Source of the DNA: Flavobacteriaceae bacterium
GTDB taxonomy: Bacteria > Bacteroidota > Bacteroidia > Flavobacteriales > Flavobacteriaceae
Assembly (NCBI GenBank): GCA_018672145.1
Contig: JABHGH010000060.1
Span: forward strand, 1-15,979
Reading direction: 5' to 3'
Length of the DNA stretch: 15,979 nucleotides
Shown here: positions 1 through 8,512 of the stretch, in pieces
How the letters are laid out: each line of letters opens with the position of its first letter
Position numbering within the stretch: the first letter of the stretch is position 1
Notes under the pieces: model-generated
What the model was told of the DNA's origin: nothing
What the model saw: only the letters and a program-made list of their open reading frames with translations
Database searches by the model: none
Translations under genes and position numbers: made by a program

Positions 1-3000
1 ATAATGTTTATGATAAAACGAAAAAGTGTATGTTGTGTTTGGCTTAAGGGTTACATTTTGAAAAAAATCATAGCTGTCATGGCGAACATAATATGGCTGA
101 AAATCATCAGGTATTAAATCACCATTATCAGTATACCAATTGTCGCCATTGGAGTAATCATCATATATGTTTAAACCCCAGTCAAAACCTGCATTATTCA
201 TATCAGATTGTGAAATATATCCAGCGTTATTCTGATCAAAATAAACTAAAATTCCTGGCGGAGGAGGCTCCCTGCCACCAGTCCAATGTCCATTCCACCC
301 ACCATTGGAACCATTACTATAGCTCCAAAAAGAATCATCTATTAAATTTTCAGGTGTAAATGGAATCTGGGATGTCCTAGTAACAAACTCCAAATCAAGC
401 TCCTTATCTTCCTGGCCATTAGTTTGAATATCCTTTATTGATTTAATATTGACTGTAGCTTCATTTGTAGAGTTATTTGTAACCTGAATTGTATATGTTA
501 TGATATCCCCTGCATCATAAGTACCATTGTTATCACTTTGGGTATAAGCTGCTGTCTTTGTGATTAAAATTTCTGGATTTAGACAGGCAATGTCATATGT
601 GGATTGTCTATAATCCATTGTTGAATCGTTGTCCATGTCCTGTGGTGTCGTATACCCATCCGTTGCACTACTAACTGTTCCGTTAGATGCATATGTATAT
701 GGCAAATCATCTCCAAGCTCACCATCGCCATCAGGATCTGAAAATCCAGCTTCTACAACATCGTTACATAGATCCCCATCTGAATCAATTTCAAATGCAT
801 CCATAATTCCATCTCCATCTGTATCTAAAGGGGTATGGTTGTACGTTGCATCATTCACAAGATCTCCATTGGTGTCTTGATAGCCAGTATCATTCGCGTC
901 AAGCATCCCATCACCATTGGTGTCATAGTTCTCCAGACCTGCTTCTACAAGATCATAAATACCATCGTTATCAGAATCTAAATCAAGTTGGTTGGGAATT
1001 CCATCATCATCAATATCCGGGTCACAATCGTCATCTAAATTCATGTCTATTGCGTCCAGCTGAATTGATACGTTTAGATTAGGTGCGTAAGCAGAGAACA
1101 AAATCGCAACCTGAGTGGTTGAGCTGTCTGTTGTAAATTGATATGATTCTGGGCTCCAGCCATTGGCATCTGTATTTGTGTTTACAGTTGGATCAAATTT
1201 CTGAAACGACTGATCCTCGGTTTGCATGGACTGCACTTGCAATAAGGTTTGACCGCCACCTGCGTGAGTGACATTTAATCGTCCTCCCTCTTTATGCCAA
1301 AAATCGATTGAGTAATTTGTGTCGGGGTTTACATCTTGAATGACCACAATGCGGTCGTAACTGTAGGTAAAGCTTCCACTTTCATTGATGGCAGCGGTAT
1401 AGCTTTCTTCATTCCACCACTCAAGGTCATTATATCCATTATCATTTTGTAGAAGTTCAATGTATTTATTTCCTTCTTTTGGCGCAAAATATGTTCCTGT
1501 GTTACTTCCCGCTTGCCAAATCTCTCCATCTCCATTCACAGCACTAAACGGGGGTGCTTTTGAAATATCTGGAAACGCAGTGAGTTCATTTGCAGGCGAT
1601 GAATTGCTTCCAATATATTGCTCAAATGATGAGCCGTTAAGAATAAATTCTGCGCATCCCTCATCCCGGTCCAAAATCCCATCATTATCGTCATCTAAAT
1701 CTGTTGTGTTTGGGATGCCATCTCCATCAGTGTCAAGACCTAAAAGAACGGTTGTCGGATCATCTGTGGTATTGCCGTCTGTATCATCTCCGTTGTCACT
1801 GACATCATGCACATCTTTAAATGAGGTGTCTTGATTTCTTGATGAGTTTCCAGAAAAACGAATCGAGTTGATAACGCCTCCAGAATCGATATCGTTTTGT
1901 GTGATATTATAAGTAAGGCTATAAGTTTCTGTCTCCCCTTCACTTAACACACCCGTGGTAGTTGAATTGTCTGTTGTACTTTCAAATTGAAGGGCGGGCA
2001 CTGGCGTGATGGGAAGGCCATAACCATTGGTCATGGTATCTACATAAGATAGGTCGTTTATTGTACCAGAACCTGTATTGCTTACTGTGATGGTAAACAC
2101 CACCTGATCACCAACACTGGATCCTGCAACTGAATCAGAATCATTAAGTACGCCCGTTTTTACAACTTCTATTTCTGGCAGATTCCCCGTGTAAATAATC
2201 GTTGGGTCATCTGTTGTGTTATTGTCTGTATCATCGCCATCATCACTAATATCTGTTGACTGAATATTTGTGCTTGTTGAATCATTGGTGTTTACCTCAA
2301 TCGAATGAGAAATCCCCCCAGAAGTTACGTCAGCACTTTTTACAAGATACCTGACAAAATAATAGGCAATTTCTCCTGATTTAATATAGTTCGAACTTGA
2401 TCCTTTTGTGCTGTGTAGCCATAATATCTTGTCGCCGTAAGCTGTTGAAGTGTATTGTTGACCATCGATCTCAAAAGTATAATCCTGCCCAAACTGAAAG
2501 GTCTCTAGGGTTAAATTTGCAGTAGTAAAATTGGTGATTGTTGAGGTTTTGACAACATTTTGTTGTGACACATTCCCTGTGTTTTCAATTGCCAATCGAT
2601 ATACAACAATATCTCCATCTGAATATAATCCATCACTGTCATTGTCCTCAAAATAATCTACAATTAATGTGGCCTCAATCTTTGGCTGAGGAGTGATGAC
2701 AATGACTGTTGGATCTTGCGTGGTGGTGGTGTTGTCCGTTGGATCGTCACTGATATCCTCAACAATTTCACCTGATCCAACTGCTTTTACAAGGGCACTA
2801 TTGGATAAGCCGCCATCATCAATGCTTTGCTGAGTGACTGTATAAGGAGCAGTATATACAATGGTTTCCCCTGGTAATATCTGAGTCGGGCTTTGAGTCG
2901 TGGATGGGGCTTGGTCTAAGGCAAGGTTTCTGTTTCCATTGATATTGCTAAAAGTCTCAATAAATTCGAACTGATCGACAGTTACATTGCCAGTATTTGT

Positions 3001-6000
3001 AATTGATATTGTAAATGTTATAACTTCATCAAGATCAATTTTACCATTAGTGTTTGTGTCTGCCCAAGTGTAGGTTTTTTCCACCTCAATTGAAGGTGTT
3101 CTAATCACTGACACAACTGTTGGGTCATCTATATTATTTCCATCATCATCAATCCCATCATCACTTGTGTCTGAAACCGGGTCACCAATAAATGTTTGCG
3201 CATTGACAACAAATGAGTTTTTAACTCCTCCATCATCCACTGCTGTTTGATTTACTGTGTAACTGGCGGTGTATGTGATTGTTTCACCGGATTTCAGTTG
3301 TGTTGCTGATCCTGAATTATCAGAATTACCTGCAAAAACAAGACCTGGACTATTAAGGGTTATGCCATTATTGTCCAAGGTTTGTAAAATATCATTTACA
3401 GTGATTGAATTTAAATCAACATTCCCTTTGTTTTCAATCGTTATTGTATAGTTAAGAACATCGTCTTTTTGTGCGTTCAGTAGATAAGAAATGACAGAGG
3501 CCTCTGCTCCCATCGAGGCGTGGTTTGAACAGAAATAGAAAACGCTGGTATAACTGCTATCAATTATAATTTCAGTGTAAGCCCCAGCTGTTCCAGGTGT
3601 ACCCACTGAAGTTGAGGATAAAGACGTGCCAGTCCCATCAGCTGCAGTACCAAAAGAAATCGGATGCCCAGCGTTTGAGGTGTCAGATTGATCAAATCGA
3701 TAGGTCTTTGTTTTTTCAAGTGTGATTTGATCTTGTAAGATGCCATTTAAATAATATTTGCCTCCTGCTACAGTAACAACAACTTCCTCGATATTATTAA
3801 AGTCAATGGCAACCGTTTTTGTAACTTCAATTAAACCGTTTTGAGGAATCACATCTTCTGTATAATCATCGTCATTATTGCCATCAAATACATCTCCATC
3901 GTCACTTGTGTCGGTCACCTCATTGTTTCGCGGATCATCAGCAGTTACAGTCACCCTATTTTTAAGGCCGCCATAGTTTACAATTTCTTGTGTGATAAGA
4001 ATAGATGCCCTATAATACGCTGTATTTCCTGGAGCGATTTGACTAGGGGAATTGACCTGAGTAACCCCATCGGACTCTAAATCATAATAGTAAACAATTG
4101 TAGAGAGTTCATCTAAAAATGAAACTGTTTCGCTTCCAGCATCTAAAAGGTCATCGACAAAATTAACATTGTCTAAAAATACATTCCCTGTATTTTTGAC
4201 AGCGATGGTGTAGACTAAGGTTTCGCCAGCATCTAGAACTCCATTAGTGTTTGAATCAGAAAAGTCAGAAGTTTTCACAACCTTAATCGAGGCGTTTGTT
4301 GCAATGACAATATCTGTAGAGGTTTTTGTCGGATCATCGTCATTTCCATCATCAACAGATCCAGAAGCTAAATTGTTTTTGTCTTGTACAGCTACTCCGT
4401 TTTGTAAGAGATAGAATTTATTACTTACACCTACATCGTTCACCGCTGTTTGATTCACCTCAAAAGTGGCCTCATAGGTGGCTGTTTCTCCAACATTTAA
4501 ACGAGTTGAATCTGTGTTATTCAGTCCATCGGTACCTAGGAAAGTCGGACCAGTCGTTAGTGAGAAACTTGAGGGGTTTGCATACCCTGTTAAATCATCT
4601 TGAACTGTTAAATTGGTCAAATCTACATTCCCTGTATTTTCGACAAGCATTGTAAAGGTAAGTGTATCACCAACTCCTACAGGACCACCGGTGCTGGTTG
4701 TAACAGATTTAATGATATTTACTTCAGGATTTTGAGAAATTTCAACAACAGTTGGATCATCCACATCATTTAAGTCTGTATCATCTCCGTTATCACTCGT
4801 GTCTGTAATCGTGTTCCCGCCATAGGTTCCTGATCCATCAATCTGATTGATTAGAAAACCTGAACTAATATCGTCAGCTGTTATTGTATAAGAAGATAAA
4901 AATGTCAAAACATCTCCTACAAATAAATCAAAAGCAGTTGTGGTGGGGTCAAAACCAGCAGTGTAACTATTCCCCTGTGCAGAGCTGTCAAATTCGATCG
5001 CGGGCTCTGTTAGCCCAAAAGCGTTTGCGCCTTGACTGCTTGTTGCTCTTTCAAAAACATCGACAATGGTAATTGAGCTAATCCCTACATTTCCTGTATT
5101 TTCTACAGTAATTACATAGTCAATTTCATCATCAACACTTGGGGAGCCAGAATTATCAACATCTATCAGCGTTGCTACTTTTGTGATTTCAAACTCTGGA
5201 GATGGAGTAAAACTAGTAATGGTCGCATCATTTACCAGCGCTGTGTTGGGGTTGTCACTCTTATCGGTTACATCATTGGTTTTTCCTGGCGAGCTAGCCG
5301 TAGCTATCGCCCTGTTGTGTAAAGAGCCAAGAGAAACATCTGAATTCGTGATCACTCTTGAAGCTGAGTAAGTTGCAATTTCACCCACTTGTAATGCCCC
5401 ACCTGGAGAAAATGAACCTGTTGAACTTTCAAATGTCGTAGAAAGGGTAGTCACTAAATTTCCACTGCTATCATTTAAATTATCAACGACTGATAAATTG
5501 GATAATTGAACCTCCCCATCATTTTCTACTTTAATTTCATAATCAAGTCGGTCATTACTCCCAATTTCCCCGTTATTATTAACATCAACTGCAATCACTG
5601 TCTTTGTTACCAAGAGTGATTTTTGTGCCACCAATGTGGTCTCTGTTCGATCATTTAGTGTGTTTCCATCCGTATCGTCACCATCATCACTCAAGTCAGT
5701 TACCGTTACATTTTCAGGACTTAGACCAGATGCTGTTACTTGATTAGTAACACCGCCAGAGTTTGCTGCGAGTAGGCCTACTGTATATGTGGCAAGATAT
5801 CTGGCTTTCTCACCGACTTGAAGTGTCCCAGCTGATGAGCCTAGTGATGAGGAATCAAATGTTGGACCTGACAAAGAAGTACTTAAATTATTTGCACTAA
5901 AATCTTCAAAATCCTCAGTTAAACTTACCCCAGTTAGGGTCACATCTCCAGTGTTTTCAATAAAAATTTCATAGGTGATAACATCCCCTGTTCCATTAAT

Positions 6001-7380
6001 CCCATCTCCATTATCAGAGATTGTAGCTGTTTTTGTAACTTCAATGCTAGGAGATTCAACATAATCTGTTTCAACACATGGGTAATCATCCGTTGCTGTG
6101 TCTGTTTGATCATTTGTATTAGCGGCAGCTACATCAATACAGTTTTGAATTCCCCCAGCATCAGCAGCTGCCTGGTCAAAGATGACCGTAGCTGTATAGG
6201 TTGAGGTTTCTCCTGAAACAAGGTCTCCTTCTGTTGAACCTTGGTCTGAAGATATATATATAATGTAAGGAGGCGTAGCAGGTGATACAAATGCAAGGGT
6301 GCGACCATTATTATCTGTGACCACATCATTGACAACAATATTTGTCAAATCTGCCGAACCTGTGTTGGTGACTGTAATGGTATATGACCACACTTCGCCA
6401 ACAACAGGCTGTGTGCCCGAATAATCAGCGGTTTTCTCCACTTCAATACTCGTAATGGAATCGCCAACATTCGTTTGATTTGGATCATCTGATGTATTTC
6501 CGTCATAATCCCGACCATCATCACTTGTGTCTGTAGCGTTATCTGTTTCTCCAGGAGTGCTTCCAGTCGCTATTGCATAAAACTCAACGCCCCCAGCTGA
6601 AACGCCAGCTGTTTCAAAGGTATAAGAGGCAACATAGGTTGCCGTTTCACCAACACTCAAAGTCCCCTCACTTGATCCTGCATTAGATGATGAAAAAGTA
6701 AGCGCTTCTGTTAACGATAAAGAAGAATTGTCTGCCCCTTGAAAAAATGAAGACAGGCTCAGAGATGATATCGGAGCATCGGAGAGGTTGGTGACATTGA
6801 CGCGATACTCAATTTTATCTCCGTTACTAACTGTACCACCTCCAACAGTCCCATCATCATTGTCGATAACATTGGCATAGGATGTTACTTCAATATACTT
6901 GGGCTCGGTTAAAGTTATTGTGCCTCCTCTATTAGAATAACTTTCATCAAAGTAATATAAAGATGTTGTGCTGATTGGAACCGTTATATCTACATAAGCA
7001 CCTGAATTTGCTGGCGTCCCAACATATGTTACACCATCAGTGAAAATTGTACCTCCACCAAATGTGCCGTCTGAAGTTGTACTAAATGCAAAGTCATAAA
7101 TTAATAGTGAACTATCTGATAAGTCAAACCGATATGTTTTTGCTTTTTCTAGGGTCAAAGTAGGCTGTTGTTGGTTGTCAATCATAAATCCAACACCACT
7201 ACTATAGGTAACTGTAAAGGTTTGATCTTGAGCAAATAATGTAAAGGATAAAAGAAAGAAAAAGAGGGTAGAAATCAAAAAAGTAATGGGGGTAGAAAAC
7301 CTGTCAGAAAACCCTGTTTGGTTTAGCTGTTTGCCCTGTAGGGAAGTAATTCTATGATTAGAACTTAGTTGATTTCTCAA
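1..7380 (-). CDS. Giant modular surface adhesin with DUF11 repeats, partial (C-terminus outside window)
   Basis: This is one continuous reading frame of 2460 codons on the minus strand, with no stop found before the left edge. The frame was checked by translation at several separated points. Residues 1-50 form a long signal peptide (hydrophobic core about 31-49, ending LFA before Gln51). Next come a degenerate cupredoxin-like module (about 53-157), seven DUF11-type repeats, a cupredoxin-like module with candidate copper ligands (about 1197-1293), four more DUF11 repeats, Asp-rich thrombospondin type 3-like loops (about 1883-1913 and 2113-2220) flanking a jelly-roll-like domain (about 1913-2112), a twelfth DUF11 repeat (about 2265-2330) and the start of a second jelly-roll-like domain. 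Such proteins in Bacteroidota are usually exported by the type 9 system through a C-terminal sorting domain, which cannot be seen here. The likely role is adhesion or carbohydrate contact. No ATG exists between the upstream in-frame TGA (7393-7395) and the signal core, so TTG at 7380 is chosen. The presence of the protein is certain; its function is inferred. Confidence 0.9.
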   Translation of the reverse strand, partial: MRNQLSSNHRITSLQGKQLNQTGFSDRFSTPITFLISTLFFFLLSFTLFAQDQTFTVTYSSGVGFMIDNQQQPTLTLEKAKTYRFDLSDSSLLIYDFAFSTTSDGTFGGGTIFTDGVTYVGTPANSGAYVDITVPISTTSLYYFDESYSNRGGTITLTEPKYIEVTSYANVIDNDDGTVGGGTVSNGDKIEYRVNVTNLSDAPISSLSLSSFFQGADNSSLSLTEALTFSSSNAGSSEGTLSVGETATYVASYTFETAGVSAGGVEFYAIATGSTPGETDNATDTSDDGRDYDGNTSDDPNQTNVGDSITSIEVEKTADYSGTQPVVGEVWSYTITVTNTGSADLTNIVVNDVVTDNNGRTLAFVSPATPPYIIYISSDQGSTEGDLVSGETSTYTATVIFDQAAADAGGIQNCIDVAAANTNDQTDTATDDYPCVETDYVESPSIEVTKTATISDNGDGINGTGDVITYEIFIENTGDVTLTGVSLTEDFEDFSANNLSTSLSGPTFDSSSLGSSAGTLQVGEKARYLATYTVGLLAANSGGVTNQVTASGLSPENVTVTDLSDDGDDTDGNTLNDRTETTLVAQKSLLVTKTVIAVDVNNNGEIGSNDRLDYEIKVENDGEVQLSNLSVVDNLNDSSGNLVTTLSTTFESSTGSFSPGGALQVGEIATYSASRVITNSDVSLGSLHNRAIATASSPGKTNDVTDKSDNPNTALVNDATITSFTPSPEFEITKVATLIDVDNSGSPSVDDEIDYVITVENTGNVGISSITIVDVFERATSSQGANAFGLTEPAIEFDSSAQGNSYTAGFDPTTTAFDLFVGDVLTFLSSYTITADDISSGFLINQIDGSGTYGGNTITDTSDNGDDTDLNDVDDPTVVEISQNPEVNIIKSVTTSTGGPVGVGDTLTFTMLVENTGNVDLTNLTVQDDLTGYANPSSFSLTTGPTFLGTDGLNNTDSTRLNVGETATYEATFEVNQTAVNDVGVSNKFYLLQNGVAVQDKNNLASGSVDDGNDDDPTKTSTDIVIATNASIKVVKTSDFSDSNTNGVLDAGETLVYTIAVKNTGNVFLDNVNFVDDLLDAGSETVSFLDELSTIVYYYDLESDGVTQVNSPSQIAPGNTAYYRASILITQEIVNYGGLKNRVTVTADDPRNNEVTDTSDDGDVFDGNNDDDYTEDVIPQNGLIEVTKTVAIDFNNIEEVVVTVAGGKYYLNGILQDQITLEKTKTYRFDQSDTSNAGHPISFGTAADGTGTSLSSTSVGTPGTAGAYTEIIIDSSYTSVFYFCSNHASMGAEASVISYLLNAQKDDVLNYTITIENKGNVDLNSITVNDILQTLDNNGITLNSPGLVFAGNSDNSGSATQLKSGETITYTASYTVNQTAVDDGGVKNSFVVNAQTFIGDPVSDTSDDGIDDDGNNIDDPTVVSVIRTPSIEVEKTYTWADTNTNGKIDLDEVITFTISITNTGNVTVDQFEFIETFSNINGNRNLALDQAPSTTQSPTQILPGETIVYTAPYTVTQQSIDDGGLSNSALVKAVGSGEIVEDISDDPTDNTTTTQDPTVIVITPQPKIEATLIVDYFEDNDSDGLYSDGDIVVYRLAIENTGNVSQQNVVKTSTITNFTTANLTLETFQFGQDYTFEIDGQQYTSTAYGDKILWLHSTKGSSSNYIKSGEIAYYFVRYLVKSADVTSGGISHSIEVNTNDSTSTNIQSTDISDDGDDTDNNTTDDPTIIYTGNLPEIEVVKTGVLNDSDSVAGSSVGDQVVFTITVSNTGSGTINDLSYVDTMTNGYGLPITPVPALQFESTTDNSTTTGVLSEGETETYSLTYNITQNDIDSGGVINSIRFSGNSSRNQDTSFKDVHDVSDNGDDTDGNTTDDPTTVLLGLDTDGDGIPNTTDLDDDNDGILDRDEGCAEFILNGSSFEQYIGSNSSPANELTAFPDISKAPPFSAVNGDGEIWQAGSNTGTYFAPKEGNKYIELLQNDNGYNDLEWWNEESYTAAINESGSFTYSYDRIVVIQDVNPDTNYSIDFWHKEGGRLNVTHAGGGQTLLQVQSMQTEDQSFQKFDPTVNTNTDANGWSPESYQFTTDSSTTQVAILFSAYAPNLNVSIQLDAIDMNLDDDCDPDIDDDGIPNQLDLDSDNDGIYDLVEAGLENYDTNGDGMLDANDTGYQDTNGDLVNDATYNHTPLDTDGDGIMDAFEIDSDGDLCNDVVEAGFSDPDGDGELGDDLPYTYASNGTVSSATDGYTTPQDMDNDSTMDYRQSTYDIACLNPEILITKTAAYTQSDNNGTYDAGDIITYTIQVTNNSTNEATVNIKSIKDIQTNGQEDKELDLEFVTRTSQIPFTPENLIDDSFWSYSNGSNGGWNGHWTGGREPPPPGILVYFDQNNAGYISQSDMNNAGFDWGLNIYDDYSNGDNWYTDNGDLIPDDFQPYYVRHDSYDFFQNVTLKPNTTYTFSFYHKHY
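720..1045 (-). other. Thrombospondin type 3-like calcium loops, block 2
   Basis: This is a longer Asp-rich block with DPDIDDDGIPN, LDSDNDGIYD, DTNGDGMLD, DTDGDGIMD, DSDGD and DPDGDGE loops. It follows the jelly-roll-like domain and precedes the twelfth DUF11 repeat. Calcium binding is expected from the motif and is not shown. Confidence 0.7.
1045..1650 (-). other. Candidate carbohydrate-binding jelly-roll domain in the adhesin
   Basis: Residues about 1913-2112 begin with a segment reading NGSSFEQY. They include a GNKYIELLQN strand, a VNPDTNYSIDFWHK strand and a SYQFTTDSSTTQVAILFSA strand, and end with LDAIDM. This pattern (object description, then 'nPnt.Y.i.fwhk', then a final strand ending in 'D') resembles CBM4/9-like or related galactose-binding-like jelly rolls that follow thrombospondin type 3 loops in flavobacterial surface proteins. 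A second domain of similar type starts near 375 and is cut by the window edge. Sugar binding is inferred. Confidence 0.5.
1655..1740 (-). other. Thrombospondin type 3-like calcium loops, block 1
   Basis: The translated stretch reads DTDGDGIPN, then LDDDNDGILD. This is the DxDxDG spacing of thrombospondin type 3 calcium-binding loops, which are common as rigid linkers in Bacteroidota surface proteins. It leads directly into a jelly-roll-like domain at about 1045-1650. Confidence 0.7.
3502..3792 (-). other. Cupredoxin-like module with complete His/Cys/His/Met set inside the adhesin
   Basis: Residues about 1197-1293 contain a GHP segment (His1239) and a C-terminal Cys1284-x-x-His1287-x-x-Met1290 followed by Gly. 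That is the ligand order of type 1 (blue) copper sites: an early His, then Cys, His and Met close together near the C-terminus. The codons were checked individually (H1239 at 3664-3666, C1284 at 3529-3531, H1287 at 3520-3522, M1290 at 3511-3513). The module interrupts a DUF11 repeat between its first strand (near 3810) and its core (near 3470). From memory, similar modules with GTPGxAGAY and CxNHxxM occur in marine bacterial and phage surface proteins. Metal binding itself is inference. Confidence 0.65.
6910..7224 (-). other. Degenerate cupredoxin-like module at the adhesin N-terminus
   Basis: Residues about 53-157 of the adhesin align by eye with residues 1197-1293: both have a (P/D)xxTLEK(A/T)KTYRFD(L/Q)SD stretch, a T(T/A)(S/A)DGT stretch and a VGTP-x-x-(S/A)GAY-x-(D/E)I segment. 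In this copy the GHP segment is replaced by IYDF, and the C-terminal Cys-x-x-His-x-x-Met is replaced by a stretch reading YYFDESYSN, so every candidate copper ligand is missing. It is probably a structural cap that kept the fold. The relation between the copies is seen directly; the structural role is inferred. Confidence 0.65.
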
Positions 7381-7425
7381 GCTTTTCTTGGTTCAATTAC
7401 TGTTACTGTAAATTTAGATAGAAGT

Positions 7426-7433
7426 CAAAGCTA
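7426..7433 (-). promoter_or_regulatory. Candidate -7 box for the adhesin gene
   Basis: The minus strand reads TAGCTTTG, an exact match to the Bacteroidota -7 consensus TAnnTTTG. It would place the transcript start near 7419, about 40 bases before the TTG start. No TTG box lies at the preferred distance upstream, so support is limited. Confidence 0.35.
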
Positions 7434-7650
7434 TTTTTCTTAGTATAGTAACTAGGTTATTAACAACTTTATTAAAAATCAATTAATTCTAAGTCTCTGT
7501 TATTGTTAATATCTTAATTCACAGCATCTTATGTTGTGTATAACTGTCGTTTTATCAATCACTTTTTATCCAACATTAATAAAGAAAAGTCGTGTTCATT
7601 TTGAAGGTAGAGGACGATTTCAACCCTTGAAAACGGGCAATCCTAAACAT

Positions 7651-7676
7651 AAAAAAAACACCCCGAAGGGTGTTTT
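7651..7676 (-). terminator. Rho-independent terminator with UUCG tetraloop after the SnoaL-like gene
   Basis: Read on the minus strand, AAAACACCC and GGGTGTTTT form a 9-bp stem closed by a TTCG loop (a stable C-UUCG-G tetraloop) and followed by a run of eight T. It lies 26 bases after the stop codon at 7702. Confidence 0.85.
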
Positions 7677-7701
7677 CTTAGAAGTCTAGAAAAATCTATT
7701 C

Positions 7702-8211
7702 TTACTCTGCTGTATCACGAGATGGTGGTTTCGCTGCATACACAAAGAATTGATGTACTTTTCCATCTTTAATCTCTCCATCAATCATCTGAAGTGTCAC
7801 AGACTCTTCTCCTTCGACTGTCTCTGTTACTGCGTGACCTGAAATGATCCATTCTTCACCACCAGGAAGTGATTTGTATGGCATCGCCCAGTTCGCATCC
7901 CATTTTGGATTTGCTGCTGCAAACCATTGTTCGAGTAACGCTGACTGTTGTTCTTTGGTACGGGTTTCCGAACCGTCAGGACCCAATATATAAATGGAGT
8001 CTGCACTCATAGACTTGATCGCTTCAAGGTCTTGATTGTTGTGCGCATCCAAGTACTTTGTCCACAAATCAGTGATTTCGTCTGATCCTGTAACAAAAGT
8101 TGACTCAGGGTCAGGTGTGAAAAATCCTACTCCCTTTAATTCTGTATCACTCGATGGTGTGGCACAACTCCCTAGAGCAAAAACCACAACCAATATCCAT
8201 ATGTTTTTCAT
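7702..8211 (-). CDS. SnoaL/NTF2-like (DUF4440-type) lipoprotein
   Basis: The protein has 169 residues. The first 16 form a lipoprotein signal: MKNIW, a hydrophobic core, and the lipobox LGSC with lipidated Cys16. Residues about 44-160 look like a SnoaL/NTF2-fold domain: an amphipathic helix (ITDLWTKYLDAHNNQDLEAI), the 'phosphate-loop-like' segment SADSIYILGPDG, a second helix with LLEQWFAAANPKWD, then beta strands ending in QFFVYAAK. Members of this superfamily are often small ligand-binding or isomerase-like domains, and the substrate cannot be told here. A longer frame reaches TTG at 8265, but that TTG is better explained as the -33 box of the promoter, and the ATG at 8211 starts exactly at a proper lipoprotein signal. 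The gene appears monocistronic, with its own promoter and terminator. Confidence 0.8.
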   Translation of the reverse strand: MKNIWILVVVFALGSCATPSSDTELKGVGFFTPDPESTFVTGSDEITDLWTKYLDAHNNQDLEAIKSMSADSIYILGPDGSETRTKEQQSALLEQWFAAANPKWDANWAMPYKSLPGGEEWIISGHAVTETVEGEESVTLQMIDGEIKDGKVHQFFVYAAKPPSRDTAE

Positions 8212-8237
8212 TTTTGATTGTTTAAATTTTAAGAGTC

Positions 8238-8265
8238 TAAATATAATAGTTTTTATCTTGCTCAA
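8238..8265 (-). promoter_or_regulatory. Candidate promoter of the SnoaL-like lipoprotein gene
   Basis: On the minus strand, TTG (8263-8265) is followed after 17 bases by TATATTTA (8238-8245), close to the Bacteroidota pattern TTG ... TAnnTTTG. The start codon at 8211 would lie about 20 bases after the transcript start. Confidence 0.4.
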
Positions 8266-8512
8266 CGTTTACTTTTTGTAAAGAAATATACTCCTTTTGT
8301 AATAATTTGCATACGTTTGTGATTGTTCAAACCCCTAGATCTAAAAAAAACTGACGTGAATATCCATTTGTATTTTTCTTGACAATCTCTTCCTCTTAGA
8401 ATTCGTTTTCTATTTTTTTGTTTTGTAAATCAGAACAATCATCTGATTTCTGTCAAAAAACTACCTCTTTTTTTAAAAAAAGAAAACTGTACATTTCGCT
8501 AATGACCGTTTT

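Larger units (their letters stand above)
350..6900 (-). repeat. About twelve DUF11-type beta-sandwich repeats with acidic linkers inside the adhesin
   Basis: Each repeat of roughly 140-190 residues opens with a strand like SIEVxKT, has a GD-x-(I/V)-x-Y-T-I core followed by V-x-NTGNV and a xxVxD strand, then a GE(T/I)xTYxAxY motif, a GG(V/I)xN motif, and closes with an acidic linker such as SDDGDDTDGN followed by TxDDPT. Openings can be read near 6900, 6440, 6050, 5620, 5200, 4730, 4290, 3810, 3105, 2695, 2180 and 585. The repeat near 3810 is interrupted by the intact cupredoxin-like module. Nucleotide identity between units is low, so this is an old protein-level expansion and not recent DNA tandem duplication. 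The acidic linkers are plausible calcium sites that would stiffen the chain. Confidence 0.85.
7381..7701. other. Intergenic region between adhesin and SnoaL-like gene
   Basis: This gap of 321 bases is AT-rich and holds the adhesin's candidate promoter near 7430 and the terminator of the neighbouring lipoprotein gene at 7651-7676. No further gene or RNA was recognised. Confidence 0.6.

Noticed and set aside
93..5371. Several short plus-strand open frames across the adhesin region (for example 93-359, 1460-1834, 4326-4655)
   Set aside because: They lie antisense to one continuous 2460-codon frame with clear domain structure, have no recognisable domains, and their His/Pro/Ser-rich composition reflects the complement of Asp/Thr/Val codons.
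350..6900. Possible DNA tandem-repeat or CRISPR-like array
   Set aside because: The periodicity is at protein level with repeats of 140-190 residues and low nucleotide identity; there are no short exact repeats with uniform spacers.
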